From: Neobacillus rhizophilus
GTDB taxonomy: Bacteria; Bacillota; Bacilli; Bacillales; Cytobacillaceae
Length of the DNA: 64,000 bases
Direction of reading: 5' to 3'
Assembly: GCF_018343535.1 (NCBI RefSeq)
Contig: NZ_JAGYPF010000003.1
Location: 186,001 to 250,000, forward strand
A program made the position numbers and the translations under genes. Positions 41,595-50,894 of this stretch are shown one piece after another. Within the stretch, counting starts at the first letter, position 1; each line of letters starts with the position of its first letter. Below the pieces are notes generated by a model. The model was not told the DNA's origin. It did no database searches and saw only the letters and a list, made by a program, of their open reading frames with translations.

Positions 41595-43724
41595 TTATTT
41601 CTTTTTGCTTAAAAAATACACATATACTTTAATCATAAAATAACTCACTTCATCTGGAAGCAAATCTTTAATAGGTTTTAGGCGGTCTCGGCCAGCTTGT
41701 TCCACTGCTTTTTCTAATAGCGGAATATACTCGCCTGGAATCAGCCTTGTAAAATCAACAGCAAGTCCCTGCTGGGCACATTGCAGCAAGTGATTTTCGA
41801 CGGTGCTAACTGCCAGCTCGCGCTGTTCGGCTATTTCCTGAATGGATAATTGGCTTTGATGCAGGTTCAATGTCTCTAAGTGCGAATCTGTCACCGCTTT
41901 TTTCGCAGGCTTTTTTGCCGCGACCGGTTCAGGTTCCAATTCGCTTTGGTAGTTTGGGTTTTCCTCTAAAAACGCTCGAATCACTTGGATAAACTCCAGT
42001 CCATATTTTTGAAGCTTGTGTTCCCCTACCCCGCTCACATTTAACATTTCTTCACTTGTTTTCGGCAGCTTAGCACACATATCCTTTAGCGAAGCATCCG
42101 AGAAAATCACAAAAGGAGGAACTTTTTCGACCTCAGCAATCCGTTTGCGGGCTTCTCTTAATTCTTCAAATAATGGGTCACTCTTAGATACTTGTTTCAC
42201 CTGGACAGTTTCCCTGCGATGAACCTGCTGATTTCCCAGTAAGACCTCTTTGCCTTTCGGTGACACATAAATGGTTGGAAAGGTCCCCTGCTCAATCGCA
42301 AGCAAGTCCTGTGAAATCAAGAATTCGATAAAATCGCTGACATCCTTTGTACTTTTGTCCTTCATGATTCCGTACGTTGATAACCTTTCGAAACCCATTT
42401 CGGTAACTTTTTTATTTTTAGAGCCTGTCAATACTTGTGCGGTGATATTTTTACCGAAGCGCTGTCCCATTCGAATGACACAGGACAATACCATTTGTGC
42501 TTCTTTTGTTACATCGATGCTTGTTCTTTCGTCAGTACAATTCCCGCATCTGCCGCAGGGCTCGGTTTCTGCTTCACCAAAATAATGCAAAATAAATTCC
42601 TGCAGGCAGCTTTCTGTATGGCAATAATCGACCATCTGCTGGAGCTTTTCAAGTTCTTGAGTCATTCTGGTCCTGTCGCTGGATTGGTCAATCAGAAAAC
42701 GCTGAATTTGCACATCCTGCGGAGAGTAGAGCACGATACATTCGCTGGCGAGTCCGTCACGGCCGGCACGGCCCGCTTCCTGATAATAGCTTTCCATATT
42801 TTTTGGAAGTTGCAGGTGAATACAATAGCGGATATTGGATTTGTCGATTCCCATTCCAAATGCAGATGTCGCTACCATGACCGAAGCTTGGTCTGTTAGG
42901 AACCGTTCTTGTTCGCGGGCGCGTTCCGCATCCCCCATTCCGGCATGATAGCGGGCGACATTGATGTTTTCCTTTCGGAGCCGTTCGTAAAGGATGTCGA
43001 CATTTTTCCGTGTCGCAGCATAAATAATGCCCGCCTCTTTGTCATTCTTTTTCAGATAATCTAACAGATATTTAAGGCGATCCTGCCCTTTAATCACAGA
43101 GAATGAAAGATTTTCTCGTTCGAAGCCTGTGATAATGGTGTTTCGTTCATCTATTTCCAGCAGGTTGCAAATATCTTCCCGCACCCTTGGTGTTGCCGTT
43201 GCGGTTAAGGCGATGACTCTTGGCCTTTGCGGCATCATTTGAATCATTTTTTGGATATGCCGATAGCTCGGTCGGAAATCATGGCCCCATTGTGAAATAC
43301 AGTGAGCTTCGTCCACTGCAATTAATGGGATTTCCATGTATTTTAGATCCTCTATAAATTCGGGCGATTCCAACCGCTCAGGTGCTATGTATAATAATTT
43401 ATATTCTCCTTGCTTGGCCGCTTGGATTCGGTCATAGGCCTCCTGGAAACTTAGCGAGCTGTTGATAAAGGTGGCTGGAATTCCTACCTGGATTAGGGCA
43501 TCAACTTGATCCTTCATTAATGAGATCAGCGGAGAGACAACAATGGTGGTTCCCGGGAGAATGAGAGCAGGAATCTGGTAGCAAATCGATTTTCCGCCGC
43601 CAGTCGGCATGACGCATATACTGTTATTTCCTGTTAAAACGGATTGAATGGCCTGCTCTTGGCCGGTGCGGAAGGAGCTGTAGCCAAAGTGGGATTGCAG
43701 CAGGGGAAGTGCTTGTTCAAACAA
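41595..43724 (-). CDS. recQ: ATP-dependent DNA helicase RecQ
   Basis: A 709-residue 3'-5' helicase. The order is Walker A MPTGGGKSICYQIP, DEAH box with the aromatic loop DEAHCISQWGHDFRPSY, then helicase motif VI QEAGRAGRDG. The zinc site of the RQC domain (CLQEFILHYFGEAETEPCGRCGNC), an HRDC domain around residues 515-590, and an extra C-terminal helix-turn-helix region follow (LHQSQLSIQEIAEQRELAVSTVENHLLQCAQQG). The TTG start at 43724 follows AAAGGAGG at optimal distance. It acts in recombination and repair; B. subtilis has the related RecQ and RecS. Confidence 0.93.
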   Translation of the reverse strand: MFEQALPLLQSHFGYSSFRTGQEQAIQSVLTGNNSICVMPTGGGKSICYQIPALILPGTTIVVSPLISLMKDQVDALIQVGIPATFINSSLSFQEAYDRIQAAKQGEYKLLYIAPERLESPEFIEDLKYMEIPLIAVDEAHCISQWGHDFRPSYRHIQKMIQMMPQRPRVIALTATATPRVREDICNLLEIDERNTIITGFERENLSFSVIKGQDRLKYLLDYLKKNDKEAGIIYAATRKNVDILYERLRKENINVARYHAGMGDAERAREQERFLTDQASVMVATSAFGMGIDKSNIRYCIHLQLPKNMESYYQEAGRAGRDGLASECIVLYSPQDVQIQRFLIDQSSDRTRMTQELEKLQQMVDYCHTESCLQEFILHYFGEAETEPCGRCGNCTDERTSIDVTKEAQMVLSCVIRMGQRFGKNITAQVLTGSKNKKVTEMGFERLSTYGIMKDKSTKDVSDFIEFLISQDLLAIEQGTFPTIYVSPKGKEVLLGNQQVHRRETVQVKQVSKSDPLFEELREARKRIAEVEKVPPFVIFSDASLKDMCAKLPKTSEEMLNVSGVGEHKLQKYGLEFIQVIRAFLEENPNYQSELEPEPVAAKKPAKKAVTDSHLETLNLHQSQLSIQEIAEQRELAVSTVENHLLQCAQQGLAVDFTRLIPGEYIPLLEKAVEQAGRDRLKPIKDLLPDEVSYFMIKVYVYFLSKKK

Positions 43725-43811
43725 GGGAAGTCCTCCTTTTACTTTGAAGATAGGTTTAATCTCCTCTATTATACTACTTTCTAAATGGATATGAAAAATT
43801 GAATATTTATG

Positions 43812-43884
43812 GTTGGTGAATCTTCATAACGACTGGGCTCCAATTTTACCCATCGGTCGGGTGTTATGAATCTTTCATAACACC
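43812..43884. repeat. Inverted-repeat intergenic element
   Basis: A perfect ten-base hairpin GGTGTTATGA/TCATAACACC with a five-base loop (43860-43884) is preceded by a partial copy of the same sequence (GAATCTTCATAAC, 43819-43831). No T-run follows, so it is not a normal terminator. It looks like a unit of a dispersed palindromic repeat. Confidence 0.55.
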
Positions 43885-43903
43885 TCGCCCTATAATAAAT
43901 AGA

Positions 43904-44935
43904 TTAAACCTGACTAGATGAAGTCTGCTGCAAATTAAAATCCGCCACCAATTCACCAATTACTTCATTACGGGCATTGCGCAATTTCGGGCGGCAGTAA
44001 CCAGCAAGTTCTTCGATTTGCTCAGCAGTTAATAGATTCAGTTGTTTCATCACTTCAACTGCCGCAGGATAGACGGCACGACTATTGCCATCCTCAATTT
44101 TGATTGCAATCCCGAGCCCTGTTTCAAGATCACCAATACAATAAACAGCCTCAGCTCCGACCTTGCCTATGAATCTGCCATTTCCTACCCTCATGAAATC
44201 AGAACAAAAACGGTCTGTTCCCCCAACCATTTCCGGAGCTGTAATCATTGCCTTAGCCACCCGTCTGACGGCATTGCGGCGTTTTTCAGGCAGGTCATCG
44301 GGCTGTGCCAAGCGGGCATAGCCATAAGCAATTTTTTCAAGAGGCAGGCCATGAACCGGTACACCGCATCCGTCGATACCTATTTCTATTTCTTCTATCG
44401 GATAATCTGTCATCTCACTGACAGCCGCAAGAATCCGTTGTTGAACGGGGTGATTCAGCTCGTAATAGTTTTCGAGTGTTTCTTCTAAATGCTTTGCAGT
44501 AACGAGCATCCCGGCATGCTTTCCGGAACAATTGTTATATAAAGGAGTAATCTCTTTTCCTTCACGGATTAACTCTCTATACCTTTCTTCCCACCGCGGT
44601 GGATGGGTTCCGCATTTTAAGCAAGTGTCCTCAAGGCCTGCCCTTGCAAGAATTGCTAGAACCCTGTCTGTATGCATTTTCTCCCCATTGTGCGAAGCAC
44701 AGCATAACGAAAGATCGGCATCGCTGAAGCTATAATGATCAGCAGCTCCTGTTTCTACTACAGGAATTGCCTGAATCGGTTTCATGGAAGAACGGGCGAA
44801 GACCACTCCTTCAGGATTGCCTGCATAATAAAGTAAATTCCCCTTGGCATCCACCACTGCAATATGTCCATGGTGAACGCTTTCAATTAAATTACCCCTT
44901 GTTACGTTTACTAAGTTGGTAGACTCCAAGTACAC
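43904..44935 (-). CDS. Asparaginase (L-asparaginase II family)
   Basis: A 343-residue protein of the thermolabile L-asparaginase family (PF06089 type), unrelated to AnsA/AnsB. Conserved blocks are VVFARSSMKPIQAIPVVETGAAD, LCCASHNGEKMHTDRV, NNCSGKHAGML and IGIDGCGVPVHGLPL. It would deaminate asparagine to aspartate in the cytoplasm. GTG start with AAGGGAT upstream. A single gene. Confidence 0.85.
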   Translation of the reverse strand: MYLESTNLVNVTRGNLIESVHHGHIAVVDAKGNLLYYAGNPEGVVFARSSMKPIQAIPVVETGAADHYSFSDADLSLCCASHNGEKMHTDRVLAILARAGLEDTCLKCGTHPPRWEERYRELIREGKEITPLYNNCSGKHAGMLVTAKHLEETLENYYELNHPVQQRILAAVSEMTDYPIEEIEIGIDGCGVPVHGLPLEKIAYGYARLAQPDDLPEKRRNAVRRVAKAMITAPEMVGGTDRFCSDFMRVGNGRFIGKVGAEAVYCIGDLETGLGIAIKIEDGNSRAVYPAAVEVMKQLNLLTAEQIEELAGYCRPKLRNARNEVIGELVADFNLQQTSSSQV

Positions 44936-45043
44936 TCATCCCTTAAAAAAATTTCTAAATCTTATAACAATTATGTGATAAAAATAGGACTTTCACAACC
45001 GATAAAAAAGTTTTAAAAATGTTCAAATTTCACCCCTATTTTA

Positions 45044-45086
45044 TGTGACATACGTCACACAAAGCGAAGAAAACATTGTTTACAAT
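45044..45086 (+). promoter_or_regulatory. FNR-type activator site and promoter
   Basis: TGTGACATACGTCACA (45044-45059) is a perfect palindrome matching the Bacillus FNR consensus TGTGA-N6-TCACA. A TACAAT -10 box lies at 45081-45086. The site centre falls 41.5 bases upstream of the predicted start at about 45093, the class II activation position. Confidence 0.8.
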
Positions 45087-45117
45087 TTAATTAAGTTATT
45101 AAAAGGAGGAATTAAGA

Positions 45118-45288
45118 ATGGCAGTCGCTTGGTTAGTTACAATTGGTTCGTTTATTCTTTTTTATTATACAACATCCGTTATTATTGAAGGACTTAGAGA
45201 AAGAGAACAATATGAATTATCTATTTTAGATGCTCAAATTCAGAGTAACTTTGCAAATTATTCAGAGATTCAGAAACAAGCAAGTTAG
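45118..45288 (+). CDS. 56-residue membrane protein, FNR-controlled
   Basis: The gene encodes 56 residues starting MAVAWLVTIG. One TM helix (WLVTIGSFILFYYTTSVII) is followed by a charged amphipathic tail (EGLREREQYELSILDAQIQ). The Shine-Dalgarno AAAGGAGG is near perfect and a terminator follows, so it is a monocistronic gene. The promoter is a class II FNR site, pointing to expression without oxygen. Small helices of this type are often accessory subunits of terminal oxidases or reductases, but no family is recognised. Confidence 0.75.
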   Translation: MAVAWLVTIGSFILFYYTTSVIIEGLREREQYELSILDAQIQSNFANYSEIQKQAS

Positions 45289-45323
45289 TTTGTGTTTTTA
45301 ATAAGCCTTACTATTATAAAAAC

Positions 45324-45356
45324 AGACTGCCGGTACTAACACGGCAGTCTTTACTA
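45324..45356. terminator. Terminator of the FNR-controlled small gene
   Basis: AGACTGCCG pairs perfectly with CGGCAGTCT around a nine-base loop and is followed by TTACTATTTT. Confidence 0.8.
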
Positions 45357-45407
45357 TTTTAATTAGGCTAAATCCCAAATTCCTTTGGTACCGCATCGCT
45401 CAAGCTA

Positions 45408-46985
45408 TCACTTATTTGTTGAACCTGGGCTGAAAAGCTCCTCTAATTGTTTACGCAGAATGAATTTCTGGATTTTTCCGCTGGCGTTCCGCGGCAGCGC
45501 TTCACAGAAAATGTATTTGCGCGGACGTTTATAGTTTGCTAGGCTGTTGCTGTTTTTGCAATATTCGTCTAGGTCCTGCTCCGTGACATTCGGGTCTTTT
45601 TTCACCACGAAGGCCGTGACGGTTTCCCCCCAGCGGTCATCAGGCTGTCCGATGACAGCCACATCAAGCACACCATCATGTGCATGGAGCACGTCTTCCA
45701 CTTCGCGTGGGTAAATATTTTCACCGCCGCTGATGATCATGTCATCAACCCGGTCATTTACAAAAAGGTAACCTTCTTCATCCATGTAGCCGATGTCGCC
45801 TGAATGATACCAGCCTTTATACATCGACTTTTCTGTAGCCTCTTCACGATTGTAATAGCCGAGCATCATACTTGGCCCTCTTACAATAATTTCGCCTGCT
45901 TCTCCAGCTAGACAAACATCATCTGGATCGGAAGGTCCATCCTCCCGGGTCCTGACAACTCGAATTTCATGGTTTAATCCCGCCTGTCCTGCAGACCCCG
46001 CTTTTCTCAGTTGGTCTTTTTCCGACAGGAAGGTTATGGCAGGGCCCATTTCTGTCATCCCGTAGGCTTGAATTAAGGAGATGCCCAAGCGGTCATGGAG
46101 AGCATGAACGAGTGATGGCGCCATCGGAGCCGCACCATATAGGCCCAGCTTTAGGCTTTCGGTATTGTACTTGCTTAAGTCTTCCTGCAGAAGCATATTC
46201 CACATTGTAGGTGCTGCAAAGAACTTTGTAATTTTTTCGCTTTCGATTAATGACAGTATTACTTTCGGATTAAATTGATGCAGGACGACGTTTTTCGCCC
46301 CTATTTGCACCCTTGGCAGGAAAGCACAGTGCAGTTCGGCACAATGGAACATCGGGGCTGTCACAAGGCCGACATCCTCTTTTTCAAGCTTTTGAGAGGC
46401 AATACAGAGCAGGCTTTGGTCGACCATATTACGGTGGCTATGCATGACCCCTTTAGGTCTTCCAGTTGTACCGCTCGTATAAATAAAGGCATAAACATCA
46501 TTTTCGTTTACTTCGGCTTGGATTGTTTCTGCAGTGGCGGAGGTGAGTTTTTCTTGGTAGCTGGCGGCATAAGCTGGAGTCTCATCATCAATAAACCAGA
46601 ACGAGATTTTGTCAAAGCGGCTGGCAATAGCCGTGATTACTGGCTCCAATGCCTTTTCAAAAATAACGACCTTAGGTGCGGCATCGGATAAAATAAACGC
46701 TACTTCCTCTGACATCAGGCGGAAGTTTATTGGGTTAAAGATGGCGCCAATTTTCGCACAGGCAAAAAAGGCGGTTCCTAGTTCTTCTGTATTAAACATG
46801 AATGTAGAGACGCGGTCTCCTTTTTTCACTCCTTGTTTAAGGAGGGCATTTGCCAAGCGATTAACCTGCTCATTCCACTCTTTATAAGAGTAGCGGACAT
46901 TTTTGCGGACATCATAGAGGGCTTCCTTGTTGGGGTACTTTTGGACTGTTAATTCAAAAATTTTACCGATAGTCGTATTGCTCAT
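45408..46985 (-). CDS. Fatty-acyl-CoA ligase (FadD3/AlkK-like AMP-forming)
   Basis: A 525-residue adenylate-forming ligase. It has FIYTSGTTGRPKGVMHSH (P-loop-like motif), YGMTEMGPA, YKGWYHSGDIGYMDEEGYL and the A10 Lys in PRNASGKIQKFILR. Chain-length preference is not readable, but medium to long fatty acids are likely. The acyl-CoA dehydrogenase gene lies 78 bases upstream in the same direction, so the two form a beta-oxidation pair. GGAGGCGAGTAA precedes the ATG. Confidence 0.88.
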   Translation of the reverse strand: MSNTTIGKIFELTVQKYPNKEALYDVRKNVRYSYKEWNEQVNRLANALLKQGVKKGDRVSTFMFNTEELGTAFFACAKIGAIFNPINFRLMSEEVAFILSDAAPKVVIFEKALEPVITAIASRFDKISFWFIDDETPAYAASYQEKLTSATAETIQAEVNENDVYAFIYTSGTTGRPKGVMHSHRNMVDQSLLCIASQKLEKEDVGLVTAPMFHCAELHCAFLPRVQIGAKNVVLHQFNPKVILSLIESEKITKFFAAPTMWNMLLQEDLSKYNTESLKLGLYGAAPMAPSLVHALHDRLGISLIQAYGMTEMGPAITFLSEKDQLRKAGSAGQAGLNHEIRVVRTREDGPSDPDDVCLAGEAGEIIVRGPSMMLGYYNREEATEKSMYKGWYHSGDIGYMDEEGYLFVNDRVDDMIISGGENIYPREVEDVLHAHDGVLDVAVIGQPDDRWGETVTAFVVKKDPNVTEQDLDEYCKNSNSLANYKRPRKYIFCEALPRNASGKIQKFILRKQLEELFSPGSTNK

Positions 46986-47063
46986 TTACTCGCCTCCATT
47001 TTATTTGGATTTATAAGGAGGCAATCGGCCAGCGGCCAATTGCCATCATTATCATGAGGTTTT

Positions 47064-48209
47064 TTATAATCCTAAATTTTTCGCAATTATGGTTTTCATA
47101 ATTTCGTTGGTACCTGCATAAATGGCTCCTACCTGAATATCACGGAACCGTCTAGCAATCTCGTATTCTTCCATGTAGCCGTAGCCGCCATGTAACTGCA
47201 TACATTCAGACGCGACCTTTTTGGCAATATCGGTCAGCTTCCATTTTGCCATTGACACCTTGGTCACAACGTTTTTCCCTTCCATATGCTCGGCAATCAA
47301 TTGATCCAAAAAGGCTCTGCCCATTTCAATATCGGTGGCCATTTCGACAATTTTGAATTGGGTATTTTGGAATTGGCTGACTGGTTTTCCGAACGCTTCA
47401 CGGCTTTTTACATATTCAATCGTTTTTTGAAGCATTACTTCGGCAGCTGTTTGCGCTCCAATTGCCACTAGCAGGCGTTCCTGCTGGAGTTTTTCCATCA
47501 AATATAGGAAGCCTTTTCCCTCTTCTCCTAGAAGGTTTTCCTTTGGCACCCGGCAGTCTTCAAAAATTAATTCTGCCGTGTCCTGGGAATGGAGACCAAC
47601 CTTGTTCAGCTTGCGGCCCCTCGAAAATCCAGGAGCGCCCCGCTCAATGACCAGCAGGCTGACGCCTTTATGCTTTGGAACTGCCTGCAGATCGGTCTTC
47701 ACCGCCACCACAATGAGGTCCGATTGAATACCATTGGTGATAAAAGTTTTTTGTCCATTGACAATATAATGGTCCCCATCAAGCTTGGCTGTGGTTTTAA
47801 TATTGGCAAGGTCAGAACCTGTCCCTGGCTCCGTCATCGCAATCGCGGTAATGATTTCACCGGTGACGCACTTCGGGAGCCAGCGCTGCTTTTGTTCCTC
47901 TGTTCCATAAGCGGATATGTAAGGAACGACTATGTCGCTATGAAGTCCAATTCCAATCGTTCCAGTTCCTACTCGTTCAAGTTCTTCATTAATTACAACT
48001 GAAAAGCCCCAATCAACTCCACTGCCGCCATATTTTTCATCGATGTCTGGACAAAGGAAGCCTTGCTCACCCATCTTCGTCCAAAAAGAACGGGGAATGA
48101 GTCGATTTTCCTCCCATTGCTCATAAAAGGGATATGCTTCCTTTTCTAAAAACTTTCTTAAGGACTGGCGAAAAATTTCATGATCTTCGTTTAAATAAGG
48201 GTGTTTCAT
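47064..48209 (-). CDS. Acyl-CoA dehydrogenase
   Basis: A 381-residue FAD enzyme catalysing the first step of beta-oxidation. Signatures are AIAMTEPGTGSDLANIKTTA, YVKSREAFGKPVSQFQNTQFKI and the C-terminal CMQLHGGYGYMEEYEIARRFRDIQVGAIYAGTNEIMK, which contains the usual catalytic Glu region (GTNEI). It is the first gene of the pair with the CoA ligase. A cre-like site lies in the leader, so repression by CcpA in rich carbon is likely. Confidence 0.92.
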   Translation of the reverse strand: MKHPYLNEDHEIFRQSLRKFLEKEAYPFYEQWEENRLIPRSFWTKMGEQGFLCPDIDEKYGGSGVDWGFSVVINEELERVGTGTIGIGLHSDIVVPYISAYGTEEQKQRWLPKCVTGEIITAIAMTEPGTGSDLANIKTTAKLDGDHYIVNGQKTFITNGIQSDLIVVAVKTDLQAVPKHKGVSLLVIERGAPGFSRGRKLNKVGLHSQDTAELIFEDCRVPKENLLGEEGKGFLYLMEKLQQERLLVAIGAQTAAEVMLQKTIEYVKSREAFGKPVSQFQNTQFKIVEMATDIEMGRAFLDQLIAEHMEGKNVVTKVSMAKWKLTDIAKKVASECMQLHGGYGYMEEYEIARRFRDIQVGAIYAGTNEIMKTIIAKNLGL

Positions 48210-48229
48210 TCTATAAACCTCTCTTTCTA

Positions 48230-48244
48230 TAGAAAACGCTTTCT
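48230..48244 (-). promoter_or_regulatory. CcpA cre-like site before the acyl-CoA dehydrogenase gene
   Basis: TAGAAAACGCTTTCT matches the cre consensus except for one base and is almost perfectly symmetrical (AGAAAACG/CGCTTTCT). It lies 21 bases upstream of the start codon, a roadblock position. Confidence 0.5.
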
Positions 48245-48445
48245 TTATATTCTATTTTAACAAATACTGTAACCTTTTTGAATTTTTAAACTGTTTATTT
48301 TTAATAAAACGATTAATTCATCTCCTGCTGCCACTATAAAAGACTTAGGTCTTTTGGCGTAATTTGTAGAAATATATTTATTGAATACTCTGGCAATTAA
48401 AAACATAATTGTATTTGTCAAATAATATATTGGGAGGGGATTTTT

Positions 48446-49717
48446 TTGCATTTTAAACGTTTTTCAGTGCTTTTTGCTATTATTCTAGCATTTAGTACGT
48501 TCTTTTCATCTTTTGCATTTGCCGAAAGTAACGTAAAACCTAATTTAGTAGCGTTGGGGGATTCTATTACATATGGATGGAACCTTGATGATACGAACGG
48601 GAATACAACACCATCCTCAAAAGCTTTTCCATACTTAATTGGAAACGGTAATTATGTTGTTGGGAAGAACATCAGCGGCGGCGGCTGGACCTCTGCTAGG
48701 CTATTAACTGAAATTAGCAAACCCGAAAATATTCTGGCAATTAAAAATGCTGATGTTATTACGTTAGATATTGGGAGTAATGATTATTTACAAAATGATT
48801 TAATTAAGAAACTTCGTGCTGGGGTGCCTGTTGACCCGACATTACTTCCTGAAGCAATCAAACAGGTTACAGAACAATTATCCCAAAACCTAGGATTAAT
48901 TATTGGCGGTATTAGGAGCGTAAACACAGATGCCCCTATTATCCTATACAACATTTACAATCCGTTCTGGGATGTTAATGCTCCTTTATATCCTTTAGGC
49001 GAACAATTTCTCCCTATTGCTAACTGGGCAATTAAGCAAGTTGCTACAGTTTCCAAATCCTTCTTGGCTGACTCATATACAGCCTTTAATGGTAAACAAT
49101 CAGATTATATTTTCCCAGGAGGAGATATCCATCCAAATGAAGCAGGCCAGCAAGTTTTAGCCGGGTTAGCTACAACATTATTATCTGCTCTCCCACAAGG
49201 GGAAGTAACAATTGGACTAACTGCATCGACGACTGAACCTGCAAAAGATCCGGTGACAATCGATGTCTTAATTAAACCAAGTAAGGTCCTGGTCATCCAA
49301 TGGCTTAAAGGCGAAAAAACCATAGAGGATTTTGCAACAGTTGGAACTGGAACCGATATCGCTCAGAATCAATTCCAGGTAACGGAAAATGGAACATATA
49401 CGGTTTACGTCAGAGATGCAAAAGGTGCAAAGGCTGTTAAGAGTATTACTGTCAGCAATATTCAAAAGGATACTCCGCCTGCCAATAACCCTGGCAACAG
49501 CAATAATAACCCTGCACCAACTCAGCCGACAACGACTACAACAACACCTACTACTACAACCCAGCCTGCAGCAGCTACTGTAACGAGGACTGCGACTGGA
49601 CATACATTACCAAATACTGCATCGCCAATGTACAACTATCTTGCCATTGGTTTAGCCTTCATTTTTGCAGGGCTATTTGCAATGAAGCTTCAAAACAGAA
49701 AAAGAGAAAATAATTAA
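48446..49717 (+). CDS. Sortase-anchored SGNH/GDSL hydrolase
   Basis: A 423-residue surface lipase/esterase-like protein. A signal peptide ends at SFAFA. The SGNH catalytic blocks are VALGDSITYGW (Ser), ISGGGW, LDIGSNDY (Asn) and FPGGDIHPNEAGQ (Asp and His). A Thr/Gln/Pro linker (residues 345-390) then leads to the sorting signal LPNTA, a hydrophobic helix and the basic tail NRKRENN. LPNTA-type motifs are used by the sortase D/C class of Bacillus, often in sporulation. TTG start with GGGAGGGG upstream. No sortase gene is nearby. The substrate is unknown. Confidence 0.87.
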   Translation: MHFKRFSVLFAIILAFSTFFSSFAFAESNVKPNLVALGDSITYGWNLDDTNGNTTPSSKAFPYLIGNGNYVVGKNISGGGWTSARLLTEISKPENILAIKNADVITLDIGSNDYLQNDLIKKLRAGVPVDPTLLPEAIKQVTEQLSQNLGLIIGGIRSVNTDAPIILYNIYNPFWDVNAPLYPLGEQFLPIANWAIKQVATVSKSFLADSYTAFNGKQSDYIFPGGDIHPNEAGQQVLAGLATTLLSALPQGEVTIGLTASTTEPAKDPVTIDVLIKPSKVLVIQWLKGEKTIEDFATVGTGTDIAQNQFQVTENGTYTVYVRDAKGAKAVKSITVSNIQKDTPPANNPGNSNNNPAPTQPTTTTTTPTTTTQPAAATVTRTATGHTLPNTASPMYNYLAIGLAFIFAGLFAMKLQNRKRENN

Positions 49718-49722
49718 TTAGC

Positions 49723-49766
49723 AAAGGCCAGATTCGTAAATTAAATTTACGTTTCTGGCTTTTGTT
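49723..49766. terminator. Terminator of the SGNH hydrolase gene
   Basis: GGCCAGA...CGTAAAT pairs with ATTTACG...TCTGGCT, followed by TTTTGTTTTTG. Confidence 0.8.
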
Positions 49767-49847
49767 TTTGTTAAAATCAATTACTATTTTTTCAATATTC
49801 ATATATCATTATATTAGATACATATTCTATGAACGGAGGTACAACCC

Positions 49848-50807
49848 ATGACGGGAAAAATAGTAATTACTCATAATCTTGAAGAACATCAGCTTAGCCA
49901 AATAAAAGAGGTGGTCCCTGATTGGGAATTGATAGCCAGCAAGGAGAAAGAAATCTGGCAAGCTCATGCCAAGGATGCTGAAATCATTGCCGGTTGGAAA
50001 AAAGGTCTTGAAGAATATTGCCTTGCTCCAGATTCAAAACTGAAGTGGCTGCAAAGCTGGAGTGCCGGTGTCAATACCTTGCCGCTTGAAAAGCTGGAAG
50101 CCCATAATATTCTTTTAACAGGTGCAAGCGGAGTGCATGCCTATCCCATTTCTGAAACAATTTTCGCCTTAATGCTTGGTCTAACCCGAAAAATCCATAC
50201 ATATGTAAGAAACCAGCAAGCCAAAACCTGGCATCATGCCAATATGAAGCTCGAAATCCATGGAAAAACGATTGGCATTATTGGGGTCGGAACAATCGGA
50301 AAAGAAACCGCCAAAATTGCCAAAGCCTTTGGAATGAAGGTTCTCGGTGTACGGCATTCGGGCCAGCCGGCTGAGTTTGTCGATGAGATGTACACTACCG
50401 ATCAATTGGACGCTCTTTTACCACAGTGCGATTATGTTGTAGTCACCTTGCCTTTGACGAAAGAAACACGACGTATGTTTGGCGCCGATCAGTTTAAACT
50501 CATGAAATCGACGGCCTTCTTTATCAATATCGGCCGCGGTGAAATTGTGGTTGAAGAGGAAATCGTCAAAGCCTTGCAGGAAGGTGAGATTGCCGGAGCA
50601 GGTCTTGATGTTTTCGAAAAAGAGCCATTAAGCCAGGACAGTCAGCTTTGGGAAATGGAAAATGTCATTATCACTCCGCACACCTCCGGCTCCACTGAGC
50701 ATTATAATGATCGTGTCGTCGAAAATATCTTGATACCGAATTTAAAAAGCTACCTTTCTGGAGAAGCCCCTTCTATTAATCTTGTTGATTTTGCAAAAGG
50801 GTATTAA
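49848..50807 (+). CDS. D-isomer-specific 2-hydroxyacid dehydrogenase
   Basis: A 319-residue NAD(P)-dependent dehydrogenase. The Rossmann motif is IGIIGVGTIGKETAKIAKAFGMKVLG. The catalytic Arg/Glu/His set is in INIGRGEIVVEEEIVKALQEGEIAGAGLDVFEKEPL and VIITPHTSGSTEHY. The short N-terminal domain and overall length resemble the phosphoglycerate dehydrogenase-like YoaD/GhrA group. It would reduce a 2-oxoacid such as glyoxylate or hydroxypyruvate. It is a single gene with GGAGG upstream of the ATG. Confidence 0.87.
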   Translation: MTGKIVITHNLEEHQLSQIKEVVPDWELIASKEKEIWQAHAKDAEIIAGWKKGLEEYCLAPDSKLKWLQSWSAGVNTLPLEKLEAHNILLTGASGVHAYPISETIFALMLGLTRKIHTYVRNQQAKTWHHANMKLEIHGKTIGIIGVGTIGKETAKIAKAFGMKVLGVRHSGQPAEFVDEMYTTDQLDALLPQCDYVVVTLPLTKETRRMFGADQFKLMKSTAFFINIGRGEIVVEEEIVKALQEGEIAGAGLDVFEKEPLSQDSQLWEMENVIITPHTSGSTEHYNDRVVENILIPNLKSYLSGEAPSINLVDFAKGY

Positions 50808-50819
50808 CTTGAAAAGAAC

Positions 50820-50859
50820 GGAGACTATCTCAACCATTACGAGATAGTCTCTTTCGTTT
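50820..50859. terminator. Terminator between the dehydrogenase and rtcB
   Basis: GGAGACTATCTC pairs with GAGATAGTCTC over 11 bases around a nine-base loop, followed by TTTCGTTTC. Confidence 0.85.
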
Positions 50860-50894
50860 CTATTAAAAAAAAGAGACCACATTTGGACACTCTA

